Assembly: GCF_003363435.1 (NCBI RefSeq) | Contig: NZ_QRCT01000007.1 | Coordinates: forward strand, 1 to 64,000 | Length of the DNA: 64,000 nt | Direction: 5' to 3' | Origin: Anaerosacchariphilus polymeriproducens | GTDB lineage: Bacteria > Bacillota > Clostridia > Lachnospirales > Lachnospiraceae | Shown here: positions 1 through 7,241 of the stretch, piece after piece | Position numbering within the stretch: the first letter of the stretch is position 1 | How the letters are laid out: the number at the start of each line of letters is the position of its first letter | Position numbers and translations under genes: made by a program | Notes under the pieces: generated by a model | The model's database searches: none | The model's input: the letters and a program-made list of their open reading frames with translations, nothing else | What the model was told of the DNA's origin: nothing

Positions 1-1
1 C

Positions 2-649
2 AAAGACAAAAGCCTTGTATCATATGAAACTTTAGAGTGGTCCGAAAATCAACAGTTAAGGTTAAATAATGCAGTAATAAAGAAGTTACAGTCAGAGAAA
101 AGAAGTTTTGAAGATGAGGTTAAGAACTATTTTATAAATAAACTGATTGATGTAACGGTTGGTGCGAAGCTAAATGAAAAGATTGACGAGATATTAAAAA
201 AATCTCCGGCAGGTGTGAGAATAGCCTATGAAGCTGCTACCATGGTTGTGGATATATCAAAACTTTATAATGAGATAGAGGCCCATAACAAGGGATTATC
301 ATTAAAGCAGGAAGAATTGAAAATAGGCTTTGCACTAGAAGCTCTTGGGATACGTTCCAGTATGATAGTTTCGAATTCTGGCGAAGTAACCATTACAAAG
401 GCAGATATGAATCCGGTGGAGACTAGAGCTAGGATTGCTTGGGCGAAGAAGATATTTAAAAAGTATAATACAAATAAAAAGTTGACATTTAATTTTACCA
501 CCTATTTGAATATTTATTATTATGGTATAGGTGATTATAACAGAGGGTGGAATAAATTATCTGATAAAGAACAAAATGAAATAAGAGAGAAGTTTAGAGA
601 TAGTGAAGATATAGATAATTTTAATGAGTTGTTTGGAGGTGAAGAATAG
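2..649 (+). CDS. Unrecognised protein, 5'-truncated by window edge
   Basis: The frame is open from base 2 with no stop, so this is the C-terminal 215 residues of a longer protein. The GTG at 215 lies inside the frame, has no ribosome site and is not a credible start. The visible part is charged and mostly helical in character, with no signal peptide or membrane segment and no motif I recognise. The stop codon overlaps the GTG start of the next gene by one base, so the two are almost certainly cotranscribed and perhaps translationally coupled. I cannot assign a function. The partner is an exported or membrane-anchored RCC1 propeller, which hints at a surface or secretion context, but this is only inference. 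Confidence 0.75.
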   Translation, partial: KDKSLVSYETLEWSENQQLRLNNAVIKKLQSEKRSFEDEVKNYFINKLIDVTVGAKLNEKIDEILKKSPAGVRIAYEAATMVVDISKLYNEIEAHNKGLSLKQEELKIGFALEALGIRSSMIVSNSGEVTITKADMNPVETRARIAWAKKIFKKYNTNKKLTFNFTTYLNIYYYGIGDYNRGWNKLSDKEQNEIREKFRDSEDIDNFNELFGGEE

Positions 650-1668
650 TGATAAAAAGAAAAGGAATTATGGGTTTTATAGTAGTACTGTTAATAATAG
701 GGATTGGTATAGGGATTGGCTTATCAATTAAACCAGAAAAAGAACCACCTTTAGAGCCGGTAGATAAAAAGCGAACAGAAATAGAGCCGTATCAAAACAT
801 AGTAGCAGTAGGTGCGTTACATATATTAGGGGTTAAGCCTGATGGGACTGTATACAGCTGGGGAGAAAATGAAGATGGTCAGTGCAATACTCAAAACTGG
901 ACTGACATAGTAGCGGTTAGTGCAAGTTGGCATGTTTCAGCAGGTTTAAAATCAGATGGAACTGTGGTAGCAACAGGTCTTAACGATTTAGGTCAGTGTG
1001 AAACAAGTGATTGGAGAGATATAATAGAAATTTCAGCAAGTGACACCCATATAATGGGTTTGAAGTCAGATGGAACTGTAGTAGCAACAGGGCGTGTTGA
1101 CCCCGAAGAAGGAGGGGGAGAAGAAACTATTCAAACAAGAAATGAAATGGTAAAGGTCTGGAAAGATATAAAACATGTGGTAGCTTCAAAAAGTGTTGCA
1201 ATTGGAATTAAGAAGGAGGGTACTACTATTTGGTCAGATTATGCTGCAGGTATGCCATATAAAAATAAGTTAGAAACAGGGGTCTATGAAGGCTGGAATG
1301 ATATAATAGAATTAAAAAGAGTAACTATGTATTGGATGGGATTAACTGCAGATGGAATAGTAAAATTACCAGATAAAATTGGAAATAAAACCGCAGAAGA
1401 ATGGAAAAATATTGTAGATATTGCTGCTGGAGAAGAACATTATGCAGGTTTAAAGTCCAATGGAACAGTTGTTGCTGCAGGATCAAATGAAGATAAACAG
1501 TGTGATGTAGAAAAATGGAAAAATATTTTAGCGATTTATGCAGGAGGATATACTACCATAGGATTAAAAGAAGACGGGACTCTAATTTTTTCTGGTGATT
1601 CTACAAAGACCATAACCGAAAATCCAGAACCGGGTCAGGTAGATCCAAGAGAATGGGATTTATTTTAA
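649..1668 (+). CDS. Membrane-anchored RCC1-like beta-propeller protein
   Basis: A 339-residue protein with an N-terminal hydrophobic segment (about residues 8-26) that acts as a signal anchor, followed by an RCC1-type repeat domain. I count seven copies of a unit with the pattern W-x-D/N-I ... G-L-K-x-D-G-T-V-x-x-x-G (for example GLKSDGTVVATG, GLKSNGTVVAAG), which fits one complete seven-bladed propeller. Several blades also carry a G/K-Q-C ... W segment. RCC1 propellers bind proteins or ligands; no catalytic residue is evident, so it is probably an extracytoplasmic binding protein. The GTG start has GGAGGTGA six bases upstream and overlaps the stop of the preceding gene. A bidirectional terminator follows. 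Confidence 0.8.
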   Translation: MIKRKGIMGFIVVLLIIGIGIGIGLSIKPEKEPPLEPVDKKRTEIEPYQNIVAVGALHILGVKPDGTVYSWGENEDGQCNTQNWTDIVAVSASWHVSAGLKSDGTVVATGLNDLGQCETSDWRDIIEISASDTHIMGLKSDGTVVATGRVDPEEGGGEETIQTRNEMVKVWKDIKHVVASKSVAIGIKKEGTTIWSDYAAGMPYKNKLETGVYEGWNDIIELKRVTMYWMGLTADGIVKLPDKIGNKTAEEWKNIVDIAAGEEHYAGLKSNGTVVAAGSNEDKQCDVEKWKNILAIYAGGYTTIGLKEDGTLIFSGDSTKTITENPEPGQVDPREWDLF

Positions 1669-1698
1669 TACAGATCTTTACAAGCTAAAAGCCACATA

Positions 1699-1745
1699 AA
1701 AAAGCTGTTGCCATGATAAAAATCATTTTGCAACAGCTTTTTTTT
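1699..1745. terminator. Bidirectional intrinsic terminator
   Basis: Inverted repeat AAAGCTGTTGC (1701-1711) / GCAACAGCTTT (1730-1740), with a T run on the right and an A run on the left. It can stop both the RCC1 gene on the plus strand and the HPr gene on the minus strand. Confidence 0.85.
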
Positions 1746-2001
1746 AAAGGTTTTCTTTCAAAAAAGACTCAAGTGATTCTGCAGCTTTTTCTTCATCGGC
1801 TCCATCACAAGTGATTGTTATAGTTTCACCGGTTTTTACACCTAAGCTCATAACTGCTAAGATTCTCTTTGCATCTGCTTCTTTATCTGCTTTTGCAATT
1901 GTAATTTTACAGGCAAAGGCAGCAGCAGCTTTTACAAATGTTCCGGCGGGTCTTGCATGGATTCCTTCTGGATCAGTAATTGTATAATCAAAGCTCCTCA
2001 T
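1744..2001 (-). CDS. HPr-family phosphocarrier lacking the Ser46 site
   Basis: An 85-residue HPr-fold protein, the usual HPr length. The active-site motif GIHARPAG with His15 and Arg17 is intact, so it can in principle accept phosphate from PEP-dependent enzyme I in the sugar phosphotransferase system. The regulatory helix normally reads K-S-I-M with Ser46, the target of HPr kinase; here it reads K-R-I-L, placing Arg at position 46. It is the reverse of Crh, which keeps Ser46 but loses His15. AAAGGAG lies a few bases before the ATG. It stands alone, sharing a terminator with the convergent RCC1 gene. A second classical HPr elsewhere in the genome would be expected if catabolite repression by P-Ser-HPr operates. 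Confidence 0.9.
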   Translation of the reverse strand: MRSFDYTITDPEGIHARPAGTFVKAAAAFACKITIAKADKEADAKRILAVMSLGVKTGETITITCDGADEEKAAESLESFLKENL

Positions 2002-2319
2002 TTTTTACACTCCTTTATATTTATTTAAGTATATTATATTATTAGTATACATTGACTAATTATAAAAGAGGATTTGCGTAGTGTCAACAAAATATGGCAT
2101 TTATATCATAAAAATTTAATGTAACCATATAAAATAGGAATATTGTTAATATATGATAAGGTTTAATAAAAAGAGAAATAAAATGTTAAATAATGACTAT
2201 AATAAAGAAAAAGGATTCTAAATATTATAATTTATTTTGATAAACTTAATAAAAAACAAAGACTTTTATGCTATAATAATCCTAAAATGTATAATTTACT
2301 AAAGAGAGGATATGGTATC
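2002..2319. other. Gene-free stretch between HPr and hydrolase genes
   Basis: Divergent intergenic region of 318 bases, very AT-rich. It holds the HPr ribosome site (AAAGGAG on the minus strand), the extended -10 box of the hydrolase gene at 2269-2277, and no other recognisable element. An in-frame ATG at 2287 exists but has no ribosome site. Confidence 0.6.
2269..2277 (+). promoter_or_regulatory. Extended -10 promoter of the hydrolase operon
   Basis: TGCTATAAT is a perfect extended -10 box about 43 bases before the chosen start of the alpha/beta hydrolase. No good -35 box is present at 16-18 bases, as expected for extended -10 promoters. Confidence 0.45.
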
Positions 2320-3270
2320 ATGGCGTATACAGAAGAGTTTTATTTCCCTTCAAGAGATGGGAGAACGAAGATACATGCCAAAAAATGGATTCCAGAGTCT
2401 GGTGAAATCAAAGCGGTACTTCAGATAGCACATGGTATGGTAGAACATATTGGACGATATGATGAATTTGCATCTTATTTAGCAGATAAGGGTTTTTTGG
2501 TAGTTGGAAATGACCATTTAGGGCATGGAGATTCCATCATTATTGAAAAAGACAGAGGTTTTTTTTGCGAAAATGATGGGACTACCGTTCTGGTTAGGGA
2601 CATGCATAGGCTTAAGAAGGTGATTCAAGAACAATATCCAGAGAAGCCTTATTTCCTTTTAGGACATAGTATGGGTTCATTTTTTACCAGAAAATATTTA
2701 ATAATGTATGGAAAAGGTATTCAGGGAGCTATTATAATGGGTACTGGTAATGAAACAGAATTACTTTTAAAATTAAGTAAGATGCTAACGAAACTTATTG
2801 CTTTTTTCAGAGGCTGGCATTACAGAAGTAAATTGGTAAATAAATTAGCGGTTGGAAATTTTGGAAAAAAATTTAAAATAGAGAAAGATCCAACAAAAAG
2901 CTGGTTTTCCAGAGATGAAGTTAATATAAAAGAATATAAAAAGGATCCTAAAAATAAATTTATTTTTACTGTGAACGCATATTATAATATGTTTGACACA
3001 ATTCAGTATATAAATCAAAAGTCCAACCTGAAAAAAATGCCGAAAGATTTACCAGTCTTTTTTGTATCAGGGCAGGATGATCCTGTTGGTAAATATGGTA
3101 AGGCCGTTATGGAAGTTTATGAGCAGTTCAGAATGCTTGGTATGACAGATATCATGTGGAAATTGTATAAAGATGACAGACACGAAATTCTTAATGAATT
3201 AGATAAGGAGCAAGTTTTCAAAGATATAGAATCTTGGCTGAATGTAAAAATTGCAGAAATAAACAAGTAA
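2320..3270 (+). CDS. Alpha/beta hydrolase, monoglyceride lipase-like
   Basis: A serine hydrolase of the alpha/beta fold (lysophospholipase / monoacylglycerol lipase group), 316 residues. The nucleophile elbow is GHSMG with Ser117; the oxyanion-loop motif HGMVEH lies at about 39-44; the acid is probably Asp in SGQDDPVG and the base His in DDRHEI near the C-terminus, so the triad looks complete. There is no signal peptide, so it should act in the cytoplasm or at the membrane face on acylglycerol-like esters. The ATG at 2320 is preferred because AGAGAGGA sits nine bases upstream; a longer reading from 2287 lacks a ribosome site. It is followed 19 bases later by a secreted DUF1002 protein and is probably cotranscribed with it. 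Confidence 0.85.
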   Translation: MAYTEEFYFPSRDGRTKIHAKKWIPESGEIKAVLQIAHGMVEHIGRYDEFASYLADKGFLVVGNDHLGHGDSIIIEKDRGFFCENDGTTVLVRDMHRLKKVIQEQYPEKPYFLLGHSMGSFFTRKYLIMYGKGIQGAIIMGTGNETELLLKLSKMLTKLIAFFRGWHYRSKLVNKLAVGNFGKKFKIEKDPTKSWFSRDEVNIKEYKKDPKNKFIFTVNAYYNMFDTIQYINQKSNLKKMPKDLPVFFVSGQDDPVGKYGKAVMEVYEQFRMLGMTDIMWKLYKDDRHEILNELDKEQVFKDIESWLNVKIAEINK

Positions 3271-3289
3271 CTAATTAATGGAGGAAGAA

Positions 3290-4201
3290 ATGAAGATGAA
3301 AAGATTTTTAGCAACTATAGTTTCAGTAGTTATGTTATTGATGTGTGGTACGACAGCATTTGCAGACGCACCTGATGTTACCATAAAGAAAGATGACAAG
3401 CCATACTTGGCATTAGGAAAGGATCTGACGGAAGAACAAAAGGATAAAGTGTTGAGCCTGATGGGGTTGACAGACACTGATTTAAAAAATTATGATGTAG
3501 TTTATGTAACAAATAAAGAAGAATATGATTACCTTGGATCTTATCTGGATTCTAGTGTAATTGGAGATAAAGCGTTATCTTCAGTTCTGGTAGTTCAGAG
3601 AGAAGCTGGAAATGGGATCAAGGTAACAACGAAAAATATTTCTTATTGTACAACAGGTATGTATCGAAATGCATTGATTACAGCCGGAATTACAGATGCA
3701 GATATTATTGTAGCAGGACCTTTTAAATTGTCAGGAACTGCAGCACTTGTAGGAGCTACGAAAGCCTATGAAGAAATGACAGGTGAAAATATTAGTAAAT
3801 CTAATGTTGATGCGGCAACGAATGAATTGGTAGTTACCGGTGAATTGGCAGAGACAGTTGGTGATAATGAAAAAGCAGAAGAATTAATAGCATATGTGAA
3901 ACAAGCAGTAGCAGCGAATAAAGATATATCTAAAGATGAAATATTAGAAGCGATCGATGAAGGGAGTAAGACTCTAGATATCGAATTAACAGAAGATGAT
4001 AAAGCTCAAATCGTAAGTTTAATGGACAAAATTAATCAGTTGGATATCGATGTAGATGCTTTAAAGGAACAGGCCAAATCTTTATATGATAAGTTAGGCG
4101 ATTTAAATCTTGATACAGATAAGCTGAAAGAATCTATGGGAGGAACACTTTCAAAAGTTTTTACAGCTATTGTAGAATTTATAAAAGGTTTGTTCGATTA
4201 A
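3290..4201 (+). CDS. Secreted DUF1002 family protein
   Basis: About 303 residues with a typical signal peptide (basic start, hydrophobic core, likely cleavage after AFA at about residue 26). The mature part matches the DUF1002 (YpuA-like) family of Firmicutes in its central region around ALSSVLVV, NISYCTTGMYRNALITAG and GPFKLSGTAALVGATKAYEEM, followed by a helical C-terminal part that ends in a short hydrophobic stretch. The biochemical role of the family is unknown. The ATG at 3290 has GGAGG five bases upstream; an ATG at 3296 is an alternative. It closes a two-gene unit with the hydrolase and is followed by a terminator. Confidence 0.8.
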   Translation: MKMKRFLATIVSVVMLLMCGTTAFADAPDVTIKKDDKPYLALGKDLTEEQKDKVLSLMGLTDTDLKNYDVVYVTNKEEYDYLGSYLDSSVIGDKALSSVLVVQREAGNGIKVTTKNISYCTTGMYRNALITAGITDADIIVAGPFKLSGTAALVGATKAYEEMTGENISKSNVDAATNELVVTGELAETVGDNEKAEELIAYVKQAVAANKDISKDEILEAIDEGSKTLDIELTEDDKAQIVSLMDKINQLDIDVDALKEQAKSLYDKLGDLNLDTDKLKESMGGTLSKVFTAIVEFIKGLFD

Positions 4202-4254
4202 ACAGATATTGGAATATTATGATTACATCTAGAAAAAATTAGGATTGCGAGATA

Positions 4255-4300
4255 TAATGAGACAAAGCAGTTGTCTGCTAGTCTCATTATTTTAATTTTT
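4255..4300 (+). terminator. Intrinsic terminator after DUF1002 gene
   Basis: AATGAGAC (4257-4264) pairs with GTCTCATT (4281-4288), with a weaker inner stem, followed by a T-rich run. Confidence 0.75.
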
Positions 4301-4379
4301 ATGAGATAATCCCCTGATGAATTACTATACGTATACCTCAAGGAAAGAGACAGAGATCAGATAAAGAGAGGATAATTTT

Positions 4380-5075
4380 ATGGATAAAGTTAGAATTCTT
4401 GTTGTAGATGACGATTTTGAAATTAGAGAAATTGTTAAAGTACTTTTGGAAAGTGAAGGATATGAGATTATAGAAGCTGCTGATGGTAAAGAAGTGATAG
4501 AAGTCATTGATGATTCTATTTCTCTCATTATTTTAGATGTTATGATGCCAGGCATGAACGGTTATGATGTATGTTCAAAAATTCGAAGGAAATCAACAGT
4601 ACCCATTTTATTTCTTACTGCCAAAACAAAGGATTCTGATTTAGAAACAGGATTTTTGTCAGGTGGAGATGACTATTTAGCAAAACCGTTTTCTTTTATT
4701 GAATTGGTTGCCAGAGTGAAAGGTCTGCTTCGCAGATATTATATTTATAAGGGAAAAGAACGGTCTTTGAATAATCAGGAAATCAGGATTGGAGATCTAT
4801 TAATTCATGAAGGGGCATCCGGCGTTACGAAAGGTCAGGAAGAGATTACTTTAACTAATATAGAATTCGGTATTTTGATGTTTCTTGTTAGAAATAAAAA
4901 TAAAGTCGTTACTACACAAGAAATATATGAAGCTGTTTGGAAAGAGCAGTATTTTTCATTTTCCAATAATACAGTAATGGTACATATTCGTAAACTAAGA
5001 GAAAAAATTGAAGATAACCCACATGAACCGATATATATAAAAACTGTTTGGGGAAAGGGGTATCGAATTGGGTAA
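4380..5075 (+). CDS. OmpR-family response regulator
   Basis: A 231-residue two-domain regulator. The receiver domain (about 1-120) has the acidic pocket VVDDD, phosphoacceptor Asp53 in LDVMMP, the conserved Thr in LFLTAKT and Lys in LAKPF. The winged-helix DNA-binding domain (about 135-231) ends in the typical TVWGKGYRIG. It should be phosphorylated by the kinase encoded next, whose TTG start overlaps this gene's stop by eight bases. AGAGAGG precedes the ATG. The target genes are unknown; the adjacent upstream DUF1002/hydrolase pair and the second two-component system are candidates. Confidence 0.93.
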   Translation: MDKVRILVVDDDFEIREIVKVLLESEGYEIIEAADGKEVIEVIDDSISLIILDVMMPGMNGYDVCSKIRRKSTVPILFLTAKTKDSDLETGFLSGGDDYLAKPFSFIELVARVKGLLRRYYIYKGKERSLNNQEIRIGDLLIHEGASGVTKGQEEITLTNIEFGILMFLVRNKNKVVTTQEIYEAVWKEQYFSFSNNTVMVHIRKLREKIEDNPHEPIYIKTVWGKGYRIG

Positions 5076-6405
5076 GTTCAGAAGTATTTGGAAAACGAAA
5101 TTAGGACTTAAGTTAATCGGCTGCTTAGTACTTTCATTTGGTATATCAGTTGCTTTTTATTTGGTTGCTGATAATGTCGGAGAATACTATATAAGCCATT
5201 ATCTTGATACTCCAGGTCATGAAAAGAAAAAAACAGATAAACTAATGATTAGATTCCAAAAGTTTGTTAGTGATAATAAGTTGACTATATATGATACCGA
5301 TTTAATTTATGATTGGATTGATAAACAAAAGAATATTGATATTTATTGTTCGGGAGAGACTGAAGTAATTGAAAAGATGTATCAACAGCAAGAGGCATAC
5401 GAAGGAAGTATTGTTTCAGGAACGTTATTTGATTATGGATTAAATTCTTATAAGATTGTGTTTGCTGATGCAACAGTATATTGTTATCCAATATGTTATG
5501 ATAATGCTCACTATTATAAAATTAAATTTGGAGTGGTCTTAGCATTAACATTAATCTGCTTTTTAAGCTGGTTTCTTATGTTTATTAGAAGAAGGATTTT
5601 TTATATCAGTCAGCTTGCAAATGATATGAAAATTCTAGAAAGTGGAAATCTAAAATTTCAAATTTCCCTGCCTGGTAATGACGAGTTAGCTTATTTAGCT
5701 AAAAGTATCGATGAAATGCGGTTATCGGTGATACAGAAAATGGAAAATGAGTCAAAGGCTATTCAGGCTAATCATGAATTAATAACAGCTATGTCTCATG
5801 ATCTTAGGACGCCGCTTACAAAACAAATCGGTTATCTGGATATTGTAGAATATGGTAAGTATAATGGTGAGAAACAATTGAAAGATTATATACATAGAGC
5901 AAGAAATAATGCGTATCAGATCAAGGAAATCTCGGATTGCCTTTTTCGATACTTTTTAGCATTTGATATGCAAAAAGGGGAACAGGAACCTGAAGTATTA
6001 AAAGGAGAAGATTCTATCAATCAGATTTTGACGGAACAGATTTATTATTTAGATAGTCAGGGGTATCAAGTGAAAACAGAATTGTTTTCACAGGGATATC
6101 AAATTTATATCAATGCGCAAGTATTATACAGAATTTTTGACAATATGTTTTCAAATATAAAAAAATATGCAGAAAAACAAAATCCGGTTCATGTTGACTG
6201 TGAACTTAAGGATGGGTTTGCCATTGTAGCAATTAAAAATACGATACGAAGGCATCAAAAGAAAGTGGAAAGTACAAAGATTGGCCATAAAATAACAGAA
6301 AAGTTATTAGAAGAAGCAGGAGGAAGTCTAATAATTGAAAAAACGCATGTCCACTATCTGGTAAAAATAATGATTCCAATTTATGAAATGAGAGCCGGCT
6401 ATTAG
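5068..6405 (+). CDS. Membrane sensor histidine kinase
   Basis: A 445-residue kinase with two membrane segments (about 13-34 and 152-172) flanking a roughly 115-residue extracellular sensor domain, then HAMP, a dimerisation/phosphoacceptor helix with His244 in AMSHDLRTPLT, and an ATPase domain. The N box (DNMFSNIKKYA) is present. The G1/G2 region is poor: instead of D-x-G-x-G and G-x-G-L-G it has IKNT and ESTKIGHKI, a form seen in some VanS-like kinases but further degraded here. The TTG start has AAAGGGG seven bases upstream and overlaps the regulator gene, indicating coupling. The stop codon lies inside the terminator hairpin. Confidence 0.88.
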   Translation: MGKFRSIWKTKLGLKLIGCLVLSFGISVAFYLVADNVGEYYISHYLDTPGHEKKKTDKLMIRFQKFVSDNKLTIYDTDLIYDWIDKQKNIDIYCSGETEVIEKMYQQQEAYEGSIVSGTLFDYGLNSYKIVFADATVYCYPICYDNAHYYKIKFGVVLALTLICFLSWFLMFIRRRIFYISQLANDMKILESGNLKFQISLPGNDELAYLAKSIDEMRLSVIQKMENESKAIQANHELITAMSHDLRTPLTKQIGYLDIVEYGKYNGEKQLKDYIHRARNNAYQIKEISDCLFRYFLAFDMQKGEQEPEVLKGEDSINQILTEQIYYLDSQGYQVKTELFSQGYQIYINAQVLYRIFDNMFSNIKKYAEKQNPVHVDCELKDGFAIVAIKNTIRRHQKKVESTKIGHKITEKLLEEAGGSLIIEKTHVHYLVKIMIPIYEMRAGY

Positions 6406-6420
6406 GAGCCGGTTTTTTTT
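6394..6420 (+). terminator. Intrinsic terminator overlapping the kinase stop codon
   Basis: CCGGCT (6395-6400) pairs with AGCCGG (6407-6412), followed by eight T. The kinase stop codon lies in the loop. Confidence 0.85.
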
Positions 6421-6491
6421 AAGGAAAAGTTAAGAATCAAAATTAACTATTATTAATACTTGTCTGTTAAGATATTTTAGGCCGAAACTTT

Positions 6492-6520
6492 TTGCAGGGA
6501 ATTCCAAGTTGGTGTATAAT
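6492..6520 (+). promoter_or_regulatory. Promoter of second two-component system
   Basis: TTGCAG (6492-6497), 17-base spacer, TATAAT (6515-6520). The predicted transcript would begin about 12 bases before the chosen ATG at 6539, leaving just enough room for the ribosome site GAGGTG. Confidence 0.55.
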
Positions 6521-6538
6521 GAAAGCGAGGTGATGAAA

Positions 6539-7231
6539 ATGCAAAACATATTAGTTTGTGATGATGATAAGGAAATTGTAGATGCGATAGAAATTTATTT
6601 ACAGCAGGAAGGATTTAACATTTTAAAAGCTTATGATGGAATTCAAGCTCTTGAAATGCTCAAAAGTAATGAGGTTCATTTATTGGTGATTGATGTAATG
6701 ATGCCAAAATTAGATGGTATTCGTGCAACTCTTAAGATTCGAGAAGAGAGTAGTATTCCGATTATTATTTTATCGGCGAAATCAGAAGATTCCGATAAAA
6801 TTTTAGGCTTAAATATTGGTGCAGATGATTATGTGACGAAACCTTTTAATCCGCTAGAATTAGTAGCAAGAGTAAAGTCTCAGTTACGTCGCTATACCCA
6901 GCTGGGAAACGTTATATCAGAAGAAAGCCAGACATTCCAAGTCGGAGGTCTGTTTATTAATGATGATCTGAAAGAAGTGACGGTAGATGGAGAACCCGTT
7001 AGAATGACACCGATAGAATATAACATTTTACTTTTATTAGTAAAGAATCAGGGTAAAGTTTTCTCAATTGACCAGATTTATGAGAACATATGGAATGAAG
7101 ATGCCATTGGAGCAGATAATACAGTAGCAGTACATATAAGACATATTAGAGAGAAAATTGAAATTAATCCAAGAGAACCGAGATATTTAAAGGTAGTTTG
7201 GGGGGTAGGTTATAAAATTGAGAAAGGCTAG
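6539..7231 (+). CDS. OmpR-family response regulator
   Basis: A 230-residue regulator: receiver domain with CDDD pocket, Asp52 in IDVMMP, Ser/Ala in ILSAKS and Lys in VTKPF, then a winged-helix domain ending in VVWGVGYKI. The ATG at 6539 sits six bases after GAGGTG; an in-frame ATG at 6533 is too close to that site and one further upstream falls in the promoter. It forms an operon with the large kinase that starts 10 bases after its stop. The first two-component system lies directly upstream but is separated by a terminator and a promoter, so the two are probably independently expressed. Confidence 0.92.
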   Translation: MQNILVCDDDKEIVDAIEIYLQQEGFNILKAYDGIQALEMLKSNEVHLLVIDVMMPKLDGIRATLKIREESSIPIIILSAKSEDSDKILGLNIGADDYVTKPFNPLELVARVKSQLRRYTQLGNVISEESQTFQVGGLFINDDLKEVTVDGEPVRMTPIEYNILLLLVKNQGKVFSIDQIYENIWNEDAIGADNTVAVHIRHIREKIEINPREPRYLKVVWGVGYKIEKG

Positions 7232-7241
7232 GTGAAAACTA

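Noticed and set aside
215-649. GTG at 215 as the start of a complete 144-residue gene
   Set aside because: The frame is open to the left edge with sensible protein sequence, and there is no ribosome site at 215.
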